Notes: generated from the letters alone by a model not told the origin. DNA of 64,000 nt from Burkholderia sp. GAS332 (GCA_900142905.1 FSRV01000002.1:682001-746000), one strand, 5' to 3'. Shown: positions 53,420-62,522, counted from the stretch's first letter. Program-made: numbers and translations.

Positions 53420-54339
53420 GCGGTTTCTCCTTTGCGCGCTTCGTAAGACGGCAGCTCGAGGTCCTGATCGCCGCGGCGTTCATGGCAGTAGTCGCTATCC
53501 GAGCAAACGAACATGCGCTTGCCGGCGTCGTCGACGATCATTTCGTCGAGGAAGCTTTCCGTTGACCCGCACAGCGCACACGCGTGCTGCCACTTCTGCA
53601 CTTCGAACGGATGATCGTCGAAGTCAAGACTGCGCACGGCGGTGTACGGCGGGATGGCGTAGATGCGCCGCTCGCGGCCGGCGCCGAACAATTGCAGCGC
53701 GGGGTTCATATGCATCTTCGGGTTGTCGAACTTCGGAATCGGCGACGGCGAGCTCAGATAGCGGTGGTTGACCATCACCGGGTAGTCGTACGTGGTGGCG
53801 ATGCTGCCGTGATGCACGATGTCCTCGTACAGCTTCACACTGATCAAGCCGTAATCGGCCAATGCGTGCAGCTTCTTGCATTCGGCGACGCGCGGCTCCA
53901 GCCGATAGAGCGGTTCGGGCATCGGCACCTGATAGACCAGAATCTGCTTGTCGGTGAGGGGCGCTTCGGGAATCCGATGGCGTGTCTGGACAATCGTTGC
54001 TTCGATCGTGCGGCGCGTGGTCGCCACGCCCGTGGTTCGCGCGAAGAAGCGGCGGATGTTGACCGCGTTGGTGGTTTCGTCGGAGCCCTGATCGATGACC
54101 TTCAGCGTATCGTTCTTGCCGATGATCGCTGCGGTCACCTGAATGCCGCCCGTGCCCCAGCCATACGGCAAGGGCATTTCGCGCGAGCCGAACGGCACTT
54201 GATAGCCCGGCACGGCGACCGCCTTGAGCAACGCGCGGCGCAGCATGCGCTTGGTCTGTTCATCGAGGTAGGCGAAGTTGTAGCCGTCCGCGGCGCTGTC
54301 GTACGACGCTGTGGCGAGGGAGGTGTCCGGCGCGTTCAT
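53416..54339 (-). CDS. phnJ: Radical-SAM C-P lyase PhnJ
   Basis: 307 residues. The unusual radical-SAM cysteine pattern of PhnJ is exact: CALC, 21 residues, C, five residues, C in the C-terminal part (C-x2-C-x21-C-x5-C), where the last Cys corresponds to E. coli Cys272, the thiyl-radical residue. It cleaves the C-P bond to methane (or alkane) and ribose cyclic phosphate. Overlaps phnI and phnK by 4 bp each. Confidence 0.97.
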   Translation of the reverse strand: MNAPDTSLATASYDSAADGYNFAYLDEQTKRMLRRALLKAVAVPGYQVPFGSREMPLPYGWGTGGIQVTAAIIGKNDTLKVIDQGSDETTNAVNIRRFFARTTGVATTRRTIEATIVQTRHRIPEAPLTDKQILVYQVPMPEPLYRLEPRVAECKKLHALADYGLISVKLYEDIVHHGSIATTYDYPVMVNHRYLSSPSPIPKFDNPKMHMNPALQLFGAGRERRIYAIPPYTAVRSLDFDDHPFEVQKWQHACALCGSTESFLDEMIVDDAGKRMFVCSDSDYCHERRGDQDLELPSYEARKGETA

Positions 54340-55475
54340 GCGGCTTGCTCCTGCTGATCCTGATCTTTGTCTTGATCCTTGTCCTCTGCGCCGTGTTGCG
54401 CCCGCAGGCGTCGCACGAGTTCGAGTTCGGACTGGAAGTCGACGTAGTGAGGCAATTTCAGATGCTGAACGAAGCCGGATGCTTCGACGTTGTCGCTATG
54501 CGAGAGCATGAATTCGATATCTTGCGTCGGCGACGCGAGCGTCTCGCCGAGCTCCTCAGCGCGCAACGCGCGATCCACCAGCGCCATCGCCATCGCTTTG
54601 CGTTCCGAGTGTCCGAACGCGAGGCCATAGCCTTGCGTGAAAGCAGGCGGCACGTCGCCGCTGCCGGCGAACTGGTTGATCATCTGGCATTCAGTGACAT
54701 CGATGTCGCCGATTTCGACCGTCTCGCCCAGCTCGTCGAGTTCCATTTCGACGGCGATCGTGCCGAAGCGGATCTCGCCGGCAAACGGATGCGAGTGCGC
54801 ATAGCCCCGTTGGGTGGCGTAGCCCATGGCGAGCAGGAAGCCTTCGTCGCCGCGCGCGAGATTCTGCAAACGCGTGGCGCGGCTTGCGGGAAACGCGAGC
54901 GGGTCGCGTGAAAGGTCACCGGGTTCCGGCGCTTCCGGCGTGGGGCGCTCCTGTTCGATCAGGCCTTCCTGGTCGAGCAGCGTGACCACGCGCGGCATTG
55001 CTTCTGCTGCGGACTGCGCGGCTTGAATGGAAGGCGGGGTGGCGGCCGCATCAGCTCCGCCATCGCCCTCGGCGAGCAACGCGAAATCCAGCAGACGTTG
55101 CGTGTAATCGTAAGTCGCGCCGAGCAACTGGCCGCCGGGCACGTCCTTGAAGGTGGCCGAAATGCGGCGCCCCACCTGCATGGCTTCCGTATCGATCGCC
55201 TGTGTGTAGCCGAAACGCGGCAACGTGGTGCGATACGCACGCAACAGAAAGATCGCTTCGACCAGATCGCCCGCGGCCTGTTTGATCGCGAGCGCGGCGA
55301 GTTCTTCGTCGTAGACCGAGCCTTCGGTCATGACTCGCGCGACGGCGAGGCGCAATTGTTCGCGAATCTGCGCGACGCTGAGTTCGGCCAGCCGCGTGTC
55401 GCCGCGGCGCGCCTTGTCGAGCATACGCCATGACGCTTCGATCGCACGTTCTCCACCCTTGACGGCAACGTACAT
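54336..55475 (-). CDS. phnI: C-P lyase core subunit PhnI
   Basis: 379 residues from the ATG at 55475, which overlaps the phnH stop by one base (TGATG). MYVAVKGGERAIEASW, GYTQAIDTEAMQVGRRISATFKD and SHSDNVEASGFVQHLKLPHYVDFQSELELVRRLR are PhnI landmarks. The tail is a highly charged Asp/Lys/Gln repeat (KDQDKDQD) just before the stop, an odd low-complexity extension. Confidence 0.95.
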   Translation of the reverse strand: MYVAVKGGERAIEASWRMLDKARRGDTRLAELSVAQIREQLRLAVARVMTEGSVYDEELAALAIKQAAGDLVEAIFLLRAYRTTLPRFGYTQAIDTEAMQVGRRISATFKDVPGGQLLGATYDYTQRLLDFALLAEGDGGADAAATPPSIQAAQSAAEAMPRVVTLLDQEGLIEQERPTPEAPEPGDLSRDPLAFPASRATRLQNLARGDEGFLLAMGYATQRGYAHSHPFAGEIRFGTIAVEMELDELGETVEIGDIDVTECQMINQFAGSGDVPPAFTQGYGLAFGHSERKAMAMALVDRALRAEELGETLASPTQDIEFMLSHSDNVEASGFVQHLKLPHYVDFQSELELVRRLRAQHGAEDKDQDKDQDQQEQAA

Positions 55476-56086
55476 CAGTTCACCTTCGCTTGAGTTGTGC
55501 GCGGCAGACCGATCAACGTGCTGCCGCAAACGAGATAACAATCGATGCCGCACGGAAAGAGCGGCGCGAGGGCGGCGCGTTCGCGCCAGAAATGTTCGGG
55601 CAGGCCGACCGGTGTGATCGTTGTGGTGTGCTGAATGCCGGGACCGCTCAGCACGACGGGGGTGCCGCCCGTCAGTGCTTCGACACGGATCAGCAACGTC
55701 ACCGAGTGCTCAGGGGACTCCGCTTCGCCGAGCGGAAAGCTGTCCAGCGCCGGCATTGCGCTTGCGTCGTGGATATAGGCGAAGGCGGCCTGTCCCGGTT
55801 CGTCGACGAGCGGTGCGCCGGTATGAAAGCGCAGGGCCGAAGCGAGCGCCGTATCGGCTTGCGCGAGCCATACGGGCGTGGCGTAGTCACACAGTGTCAG
55901 CAGCGCGGCGAAGGCGGCGAGTTCGGCACGGGTGGCCCGCACCTCCGGCAAACCGTTTTCGACGACACCGATCGTACCCGGACGCGACAGCGCGTCGAGC
56001 AGCGTGCGGAATACCGCCTGGGTGTCGTGGACCGGGTCTGCGAAACCTGGCGTTAGCGTAGACAATGCAATCTGTGAGTTTTCCAT
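55475..56086 (-). CDS. phnH: C-P lyase core subunit PhnH
   Basis: 203 residues from the ATG at 56086 (one-base TGATG overlap with phnG). GFADPVHDTQAVFRTLLDALSRPGTI is the conserved PhnH opening, and the C-terminal half shows FPCGIDCYLVCGSTLIGLPRTT. PhnH acts with PhnG and PhnI in the nucleosidase-type complex. Upstream in-frame sequence overlapping phnG is not used. Confidence 0.95.
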   Translation of the reverse strand: MENSQIALSTLTPGFADPVHDTQAVFRTLLDALSRPGTIGVVENGLPEVRATRAELAAFAALLTLCDYATPVWLAQADTALASALRFHTGAPLVDEPGQAAFAYIHDASAMPALDSFPLGEAESPEHSVTLLIRVEALTGGTPVVLSGPGIQHTTTITPVGLPEHFWRERAALAPLFPCGIDCYLVCGSTLIGLPRTTQAKVN

Positions 56087-56571
56087 CAGTCGCCCCGGAC
56101 CATCGTGAAGAATTCGACGCGCGTGGCTGCGGCGTCCTGTCTGCGCTCGGCGCGTTGCACGGCTTGCTGTTCGGCAAACGGTCCGATCAATTGCTGATGC
56201 AAGGCGGCGTGATGCTCGGGCATTTGCAGCAGCGCATCGGCCAGCGCCGCCAGTTCGGCGCGGCGGCGGTCGCGGCCCAGATGACACGCAACGCCGACGG
56301 TTGCGGTTGCGTCACCCGTGACGCGCAAACGCAACGTGGCGCGCGTGACAGTGGCTTCGCCAAGATTGAACGGGTCGCCGCTGCCGCCGACGCGGCCGCG
56401 CACCATCGCGAGGCCGATTTCGGGTGGCCGCAGCCAGTCATAAGCGGGGGGCGGGACGCCTTGCAGCGCGCGTTCCAGCGCGGCTTCGAGATCGGCGCGC
56501 GGCGTGCGGGCCAGCACGGCCATCCATGCGCGCCGCATGGCGGAGGAAGGCGAGGCAGAAGTGGCACTCAT
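56086..56571 (-). CDS. phnG: C-P lyase core subunit PhnG
   Basis: 161 residues. PhnG features are visible: RRAWMAVLARTPRADLE near the N-terminus, PPEIGLAMVRGRVGGSGDPFNLGEATVTR in the middle and a C-terminal TRVEFFTMVRGD. First gene of the minus-strand C-P lyase operon, divergent from phnF across a 181-bp region with a perfect operator palindrome. Confidence 0.94.
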   Translation of the reverse strand: MSATSASPSSAMRRAWMAVLARTPRADLEAALERALQGVPPPAYDWLRPPEIGLAMVRGRVGGSGDPFNLGEATVTRATLRLRVTGDATATVGVACHLGRDRRRAELAALADALLQMPEHHAALHQQLIGPFAEQQAVQRAERRQDAAATRVEFFTMVRGD

Positions 56572-56620
56572 CGAAGTTCCTGTTGATCCAGCGAGTGATC
56601 ATTTGAGCATCTATTCGTCT

Positions 56621-56636
56621 AAACGTCTAGACGTTT
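56621..56636. promoter_or_regulatory. Palindromic operator between phnG and phnF
   Basis: Perfect 16-bp palindrome AAACGTCTAGACGTTT in the phnG-phnF divergent region, with an additional ATTCGTCT half-site directly upstream (56613-56620). It is a good candidate for the PhnF binding site. Confidence 0.75.
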
Positions 56637-56752
56637 GGAGGTATGCTTGTCCGGCGTTATAGCGCAGATCCGCCGTTTCACATTTCCATCACGGCTTGCG
56701 CACTACAATGCATGACATAGCGAATATTTGAACCCAAGGGAATGACAGCACC

Positions 56753-57511
56753 ATGACATCGAACGACAACGCGACGCCGGGCACGCTGCTCGAACGCGGC
56801 GCGGGCGTTGCCGTCTGGCGGCAGATCGAGCAGATTCTGGCGGCGGAAATCGCGGCGAGCGGCTTTGGCGAAGAAGGCCGTCTGCCGAGCGAGGGCGAAC
56901 TGGCCAAACGCTTCGACGTGAACCGGCATACCGTGCGCCGCGCCATGCTCGGTCTGGCCGCATTAGGGCTCGTGAGCGTCGAGCAGGGGCGGGGCACGTT
57001 CGTGCAACCTGGCGCGATCGACTACACGATTGGACGGCGCACGCGGTTTACAGAAAACTTGCGGCAGCAACATCACGTGGCAGGCGGCACGATGTTGTCA
57101 GCCTCCCGTGTGAAGGCCGAGCCGAATGTCGCGAAGGCCCTGAGCCTGCGGGCGGGCGCGTCGGTCTACCGGATCGAGACGCTGAATGCATCGGATGGGG
57201 TGCCGCTGACGTTCGCGCGCAGCTGGTATCCGGCCGCGCGTTTTCCGAATTTGCCGGAAGTCCTGGAGCGCACCGGCAGCATCACGAAGGCATTGGCTGA
57301 ATTAGGCGTGAGCGATTATCTGCGTAAGTGGAGCCGTATCGGCAGCGTGTTGCCTGAGCCGGAGGTGGCGCGGCGTTTGAATATCAACCGGCAGCAACCG
57401 GTGTTGTGGGTCGAAAACGTCGACGTCGATCTGGAAGGCACACCGGTCAAATACGGCTTCACGCATTTTGCGGCGGACCGTGTGCAGTTGCTGGTGGAGC
57501 AAGACGTATGA
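56753..57511 (+). CDS. phnF: GntR/HutC-family regulator of phosphonate genes PhnF
   Basis: 252 residues. The N-terminal GntR winged HTH (LPSEGELAKRFDVNRHTVRRAMLGLAALGLVSVEQGRGTFV) is followed by a UTRA ligand domain (SLRAGASVYRIETLNASDGVPLTFARSWYP). Divergent from the phnGHIJKLM operon and coupled to the next gene by an ATGA overlap. Presumed repressor relieved by a phosphonate or pathway intermediate. Confidence 0.93.
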   Translation: MTSNDNATPGTLLERGAGVAVWRQIEQILAAEIAASGFGEEGRLPSEGELAKRFDVNRHTVRRAMLGLAALGLVSVEQGRGTFVQPGAIDYTIGRRTRFTENLRQQHHVAGGTMLSASRVKAEPNVAKALSLRAGASVYRIETLNASDGVPLTFARSWYPAARFPNLPEVLERTGSITKALAELGVSDYLRKWSRIGSVLPEPEVARRLNINRQQPVLWVENVDVDLEGTPVKYGFTHFAADRVQLLVEQDV

Positions 57512-58230
57512 GCGGCGCGGCATGGGGCGCCGAGGCACGATTCGCGGTGTATTACGCGCCGTCGCGCGAGTCGGCATGGTGGCAGGCGGGGTCGGCGTGG
57601 TTGGGGCGTGATGCGGAAAGCGGCGCGCCCTGCGTGTCGCCGCAACCGGAAGACCTCGCGCGCCCTCTGGCCGATCTGACCGAAGCGCCGCGTCGCTATG
57701 GCTGGCACGGTACGCTGGTCGCACCGTTCCGTCTTGCTGATGGCGTGACTCAGCACGATCTACTGGGCGCGACGCGCGAATGGGCCAGCACGCAAAGCCC
57801 ATTCGCGCTACTGGTCGAAGCGGCGACGCTCGGCGATTTTGTCGCGCTACGCCCGGCCGATCCGGAGGGCGAAGCGAAGCTTCGTCACGTCGCATCAAGT
57901 GCGCTGCAAACGCTGCATGGATTGCGCGCCAAGGCGCCTGCCGCTGACCTCGCGCGCCGACTCGCGGCGCCGCTGAGTGAACGGCAACGCGCATTGCTGA
58001 TCGAATGGGGTTATCCGTACGTCTTCGACGAATTCCGTTTTCACATGACGCTATCCAACTCTCTCGCCGATGCCGCTGAGCGCGCGACGCTGGTTGCCTG
58101 GTGGCAGGCGCGAACGCCTGCGCTCGGACCGCTCGCTATCGATCACGCGGCGCTCTTTGTCGAACCCGCGCCCGGTGAGCCGTTTGTGCTGTGGCAGCGC
58201 GTACCGTTTCAGACCGGCGAGGTGAAATAA
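57508..58230 (+). CDS. DUF1045 phosphonate-cluster protein (2H phosphoesterase fold)
   Basis: 240 residues; start overlaps the phnF stop (ATGA). Two H-x-T/S-type motifs are visible, GWHGTLVAPFRL and FRFHMTLSNSLADA, typical of the 2H phosphoesterase superfamily. DUF1045 proteins are regular members of phn clusters that lack phnP, so hydrolysis of the cyclic ribose phosphate made by PhnJ is a plausible role but inferred. Followed 2 bp later by phnN. Confidence 0.88.
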   Translation: MSGAAWGAEARFAVYYAPSRESAWWQAGSAWLGRDAESGAPCVSPQPEDLARPLADLTEAPRRYGWHGTLVAPFRLADGVTQHDLLGATREWASTQSPFALLVEAATLGDFVALRPADPEGEAKLRHVASSALQTLHGLRAKAPAADLARRLAAPLSERQRALLIEWGYPYVFDEFRFHMTLSNSLADAAERATLVAWWQARTPALGPLAIDHAALFVEPAPGEPFVLWQRVPFQTGEVK

Positions 58231-58232
58231 GC

Positions 58233-58823
58233 ATGGCAGGTCGTCTGATTTATGTAATGGGGCCGTCCGGCGCGGGTAAGGATTCATTGCTGGTTTTTGC
58301 GCGTCGCCACCTGATGGGCGAGCCGATTCTGTTTGCGCATCGCTACATCACGCGGCCGAGCGGCAACGGTGAAGAGCATGTTGCGTTGAGCGTCGAAGAG
58401 TTCGCGGCGCGTTCGGTACTCGGTCTGTTCGCGCTCGAATGGTCGAGTCACTCACTGCGCTATGGCATCGGCATCGAACTCGATGCGTGGCTTGCTCGCG
58501 GTTGCACGGTGGTCGTCAACGGGTCGCGTCAGCATTTGCAACATACCTTGGCGCGTTATCCGCAAACGGAAGTCGTGCACGTGGACGCAGCGCCGCATAT
58601 TCTCGAAGCACGGCTTGGCGCGCGGGCGCGTGAGTCGGCGGAACAGGTTGCGGCGAGGCTTGCCCGACGGGCACCGTTTTCGCTGCCGGAAGGGATTCGG
58701 TGCACGACGATCGATAACTCCGGGACGCTGGAAGAAGCGGGACACGCGCTGATTGCTTTTTTGCAGGCGCATGCCGATGTACCCGACATTCGCGAGGTTC
58801 GTAACGTTCGCAATGTTCGGTAG
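58233..58823 (+). CDS. phnN: Ribose 1,5-bisphosphate phosphokinase PhnN
   Basis: 196 residues with a guanylate-kinase-like P-loop (VMGPSGAGKDSLL, residues ~7-19), ITRPSGNGEEHVALSVEEF and RLARRAPFSLPEGI. Makes PRPP from ribose 1,5-bisphosphate at the end of the C-P lyase pathway. The C-terminus carries a short repeat (REVRNVRNVR). Convergent with the next lysR, with only 6 bp between stops. Confidence 0.94.
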   Translation: MAGRLIYVMGPSGAGKDSLLVFARRHLMGEPILFAHRYITRPSGNGEEHVALSVEEFAARSVLGLFALEWSSHSLRYGIGIELDAWLARGCTVVVNGSRQHLQHTLARYPQTEVVHVDAAPHILEARLGARARESAEQVAARLARRAPFSLPEGIRCTTIDNSGTLEEAGHALIAFLQAHADVPDIREVRNVRNVR

Positions 58824-58829
58824 GCTCGC

Positions 58830-59738
58830 CTAACCAGTCGCCGCCATTCGCTCCCGGGTCGCTTCCTGTAGACACGACACAAACTGCAGCACGGCCGGGG
58901 TCGGCAACAGATTACGTCGAGAAATGATGCTGAGATCGTAATTCGGCAGCGCTTCTTCAATCTGGGCAACCCGTATGCCCAGCGGCGCAACCATCTGTGC
59001 GAGCGGCCGTGTGAAGCAACCGATCACATCGGTTTGCGACACCAGCCCGAGCGTGACCGCGAACGACGACGGCGCCCGCACCAGCCGCTTTGGCACCGGC
59101 AAGCCGTGCGCGTTGAACATCGCCATCATCACGCTATGCGGAAAGTGATCGTTGCCCACCGTCACGATCCACTCCGCGTCGAGCAATTCGTGCAGACGCG
59201 TGACGTTCGCCAGCGGATGCCCGGCGCGCATCGCGACGACGAACTGCGTCGAGTAGAGGGGCGCTTGTACCAGATCGCTGTCGAGCGCCTGCACGTGATG
59301 GATCGCCGCGATATCGAGCGCACCGTTACGCAAACGCGCGACGGCATCCGGGATCGTGACTTCCTCCAGATGCAGATTCACCAGCGGCATGACCCGGCGA
59401 AACTTCGACACCGCGTGCGGCAGGGCGGTCAATGCGATTGACGGCATCGTGCCTACGCTCACCTTGCCGGCCAGTTCCCCCTTCACCTGTTCGACCGCTT
59501 CGACCGTGCGGCGCATGTCGCCCAGCAACTGTTCCGCACGCGGCAACAGCGCGAGCCCGCACGCGGTCAACTCGATGCCGCGCACGCTGCGCACCATCAA
59601 CTCGGCATTGAGCGCGCTCTCCAACTCGCGGATCGTATGCGTGACGGCCGGTTGCGTCACGCCAAGCTCGCGCGCGGCGGCGCGCAGACTGCGGTGATGG
59701 GCGGCGGCGATGAACGCTTGCAGCTGTTGCAGTTTCAT
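58830..59738 (-). CDS. LysR-family transcriptional regulator
   Basis: 302 residues. HTH at the N-terminus (MKLQQLQAFIAAAHHRSLRAAARELGVTQPAVTHTIRELE). Complete effector domain. Divergent from the M20 amidohydrolase gene (130-bp gap), which it probably controls together with the MFS gene behind it. Resembles the TsaR/CbsR-like group with broad aromatic or acyl effectors, but this is only an impression. Confidence 0.88.
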   Translation of the reverse strand: MKLQQLQAFIAAAHHRSLRAAARELGVTQPAVTHTIRELESALNAELMVRSVRGIELTACGLALLPRAEQLLGDMRRTVEAVEQVKGELAGKVSVGTMPSIALTALPHAVSKFRRVMPLVNLHLEEVTIPDAVARLRNGALDIAAIHHVQALDSDLVQAPLYSTQFVVAMRAGHPLANVTRLHELLDAEWIVTVGNDHFPHSVMMAMFNAHGLPVPKRLVRAPSSFAVTLGLVSQTDVIGCFTRPLAQMVAPLGIRVAQIEEALPNYDLSIISRRNLLPTPAVLQFVSCLQEATRERMAATG

Positions 59739-59790
59739 ACGGGTAATCCCGGATATAAAGCTTGTTAATCAGGGTGAAAAAAACAGCATC

Positions 59791-59819
59791 TTATTCGAAC
59801 AAAATGGCGTGGCTATAGT
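59791..59819 (+). promoter_or_regulatory. Candidate promoter of M20 amidohydrolase gene
   Basis: A TATAGT -10 box at 59814-59819 with a poor -35 (TTATTC, 59791-59796, 17-bp spacing), as expected for a LysR-activated promoter, 50 bp before the ATG. Confidence 0.45.
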
Positions 59820-59868
59820 GCTTGCCTGTTTGCCGCGTGATGCGGCGTGAATTCCCATGGAGCGATAG

Positions 59869-61059
59869 ATGAGCGAAGCCGCGCGTTTTACTGAAGTGTC
59901 CGACCTGGTGCCTGCCGCCGAGAGCCTGCGCGAGATCCGCCATCACATCCATCACCACCCGGAGCTGGCCTACGAGGAAGTGCAAACCGGCGCCCTGGTG
60001 GCGGAGAAGCTCGAACAATGGGGCTGGCAGGTCACGCGCGGGGTCGGTCAAACCGGCGTGGTGGGCACGCTGAAGGTGGGCGACGGCACGCGCCGGATCG
60101 GCATTCGCGCCGACATGGACGCGCTGCCGATCATCGAACAAACCGGTCTGCCGTATGCGAGCGGCACCCACGGCAAGATGCACGCATGCGGTCATGACGG
60201 CCACACGACGATGCTGCTCGGCGCCGCGCAGCACCTCGCCGCCACGCGCAATTTCTCAGGTATCGTGCATCTGTACTTCCAGCCGGCCGAAGAAAGCGGC
60301 ATCGACAGCGGCGCGATGAAGATGATCAACGACGGCCTGTTCGAGCGCTTCCCGTGCGACGCCGTGTTTGGCCTGCACAATCACCCGGGCGAGGAACCGG
60401 GGGTGATGCTGTTCCGCAAGGGGCCGTTCATGTCCGCGGGCGACAAGGCGATCATCACGATCGAAGGCGTTGGCGGTCATGCGGCGCGTCCGCATCTGAC
60501 GGTCGATCCGGTGGTGGTGGCGGCGAGCATTGTGATGGCGTTGCAGACCATCGTCGCGCGTAACGTCGATCCGTCGCAGCCGGCGGTGGTGACGGTTGGC
60601 TCGATGCATGCGGGTACGGCGAACAACGTGATTTCCAGCAGCGCGAGACTGGAGTTGAGCGTGCGTTCGTTCAGCCCCGAAGTGCGCACGCTGCTGAAAA
60701 AGCGCATTACCGAACTCGCCGAAAGCCAGGCCGCGAGCTATGGCGGCAAGGCGGTGGTGGAGTACATCGAAGGCTATCCGGTGGTGATCAATTCGGATGC
60801 CGAAACGGACTTCGCGGTGCAGGTGGCGCGTGAACTGGTCGGCGACGACAAGGTGGTCGAGCAGACCGACATCCTGATGGGCAGCGAAGATTTCGCCTTC
60901 ATGCTCCAGAAACGGCCGGGCACGTTCCTGCGGATCGGCAACGGTGCGGGCGAAGACGGCTGCATGGTGCATAACCCCCATTACGACTTCAACGACCGCA
61001 ATCTGCCGGTCGGCGCGGCCTTCTGGACGCGGCTGGTGGAGCGGTATCTGGGGCAATAA
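59869..61059 (+). CDS. M20 family amidohydrolase (hippurate hydrolase/HipO-like)
   Basis: 396 residues of the M20D amidohydrolase group. Metal-binding and catalytic motifs: RADMDALPI, HACGHDGHTTMLLGAA, YFQPAEESGIDSGAMKMI, and SEDFAFMLQKRPG at the end. These enzymes hydrolyse N-acyl amino acids such as hippurate, indole-acetyl or N-acetyl amino acids. Cytoplasmic. Followed 129 bp later by an MFS carrier that may import the substrate. The exact acyl amino acid cannot be told. Confidence 0.9.
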   Translation: MSEAARFTEVSDLVPAAESLREIRHHIHHHPELAYEEVQTGALVAEKLEQWGWQVTRGVGQTGVVGTLKVGDGTRRIGIRADMDALPIIEQTGLPYASGTHGKMHACGHDGHTTMLLGAAQHLAATRNFSGIVHLYFQPAEESGIDSGAMKMINDGLFERFPCDAVFGLHNHPGEEPGVMLFRKGPFMSAGDKAIITIEGVGGHAARPHLTVDPVVVAASIVMALQTIVARNVDPSQPAVVTVGSMHAGTANNVISSSARLELSVRSFSPEVRTLLKKRITELAESQAASYGGKAVVEYIEGYPVVINSDAETDFAVQVARELVGDDKVVEQTDILMGSEDFAFMLQKRPGTFLRIGNGAGEDGCMVHNPHYDFNDRNLPVGAAFWTRLVERYLGQ

Positions 61060-61077
61060 GGGGGCATTAGGGGGCAG

Positions 61078-61109
61078 TGAGGCGCCTGCGGCGCGAATGA
61101 GGTGCCTCA
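61078..61109. repeat. Imperfect hairpin between amidohydrolase and MFS genes
   Basis: TGAGGCGCCT (61078-61087) and AGGTGCCTCA (61100-61109) form a 10-bp stem with one G-T pair. No T-tract. Could lower read-through into the transporter gene. Confidence 0.5.
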
Positions 61110-61188
61110 GGTGCTGACGACGAGCCGATGAGCGGGCATTGAGTTCGCACTGCCGGCCACATAACCATAACAACGAGGAAGACCCGCG

Positions 61189-62490
61189 ATGAACACGACA
61201 ACGGATGCGAGCCGCGCCGTCGACGCCACCCGAACCACCAGCCGCGGCGCGATCGCCGCGGCGGTGATCGGCAACTGGCTCGAATTTTTCGACTTCACGG
61301 TGTACGGTTTTTTTGCCGTGATCATCGGCAAGCTGTTTTTCCCGTCGGCGGATCCGACGACCTCGTTGCTCTTATCCGTGGCGACCTTCGCCGCGGGTTT
61401 CATCACACGGCCGCTCGGCAGCGTGATGCTCGGCGTGTATGCGGACCGCAAAGGCCGCAAAGCGGCGCTCAACCTGACCATCATGCTGATGGCGGCGAGT
61501 ACCGGTGCGATCGCGATTGCGCCGACGTATGCGCAGATCGGTGTCGCCGCGCCGCTGCTGATCGTGCTGGCGCGTCTCGTGCAAGGCTTCTCTCAGGGCG
61601 GCGAGTTCGGCGCGGCGACGTCCACCTTGCTGGAACAGGGCGGTGGCACACGGCGCGGCTTTCGCGCCAGCTGGCAACTGGCGACGCAAGGCGGCGCGGC
61701 GCTGATGGGTTCGGGTATTGCGGCGGCGCTCTCGGCGGCTCTGCCGAAGGAGTCGCTGGAAAGCTGGGGCTGGCGCATTCCGTTTCTGATCGGCGTGCTG
61801 ATCGCGCCGGTCGGCATCTACCTGCGCCGCCGTCTCGCGGACGATCCCGCCAGCGCGCACAGCCACGCCATCGAGCGCGGCGTGCTGCACGAACTCTTCA
61901 CGGCGCATCTGCGTCCGCTGGTGCTGATTACGCTCACGGTGATGGGCGGCACGGTCTCGACCTACATCCTGACCTTCTACATGCCGACCTATGCGATCCA
62001 CACGCTCGGCCTGCCGATGTCGCTGTCGATGCTGGTCGGCGTCGCGTCGGGTCTCGTCATGCTCATCACGTGTCCCTTGTTCGGCATGCTGTCCGATCGG
62101 ATCGGCAGCCGCAAGCGGCCGATTCTGTTCGGACGCGGCGTGCTGGTGCTATTGCTGTTTCCGGCCTTCATGCTGATCAACCGCTTCCCACAGTTGCCCG
62201 TCATCATGTCGGCGACCGCGCTGATGCTGTTGTTCTACTCGATGGGATCGGCGTCGGAATTCGCGTTGATGTGCGAGTCGTTCCCGCGGCGGGTGCGCGC
62301 CACCGGTATTTCGATTGCCTATGCGCTGAGCGTGTGCGTATTCGGTGGTACCGCGCAACTGGTCGCGACGTGGCTGATCAAACTGACCGGCAGCAAGCTG
62401 GCGCCGGCCGGTTACGTGGCGACGTGTGTGGTGGTGTCGTTGATCGCTGTGTCGATGCTGAAAGAGACGGCGGATAAGCCGATCGATTGA
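61189..62490 (+). CDS. MFS transporter, metabolite:H+ symporter (MHS, citrate/ProP-like)
   Basis: 433 residues, 12 predicted helices. AAVIGNWLEFFDFTVYGFFAVIIG and GSVMLGVYADRKGRKAALN mark the MHS family; RLVQGFSQGGEFGAATSTLLEQ follows as in ProP and CitA-like carriers. It probably belongs with the M20 amidohydrolase. Start ATG with AACGAGGAAG upstream. Confidence 0.88.
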   Translation: MNTTTDASRAVDATRTTSRGAIAAAVIGNWLEFFDFTVYGFFAVIIGKLFFPSADPTTSLLLSVATFAAGFITRPLGSVMLGVYADRKGRKAALNLTIMLMAASTGAIAIAPTYAQIGVAAPLLIVLARLVQGFSQGGEFGAATSTLLEQGGGTRRGFRASWQLATQGGAALMGSGIAAALSAALPKESLESWGWRIPFLIGVLIAPVGIYLRRRLADDPASAHSHAIERGVLHELFTAHLRPLVLITLTVMGGTVSTYILTFYMPTYAIHTLGLPMSLSMLVGVASGLVMLITCPLFGMLSDRIGSRKRPILFGRGVLVLLLFPAFMLINRFPQLPVIMSATALMLLFYSMGSASEFALMCESFPRRVRATGISIAYALSVCVFGGTAQLVATWLIKLTGSKLAPAGYVATCVVVSLIAVSMLKETADKPID

Positions 62491-62522
62491 TTGACGGCAT
62501 CATCGCCTGCCGGGGCTTTGAA

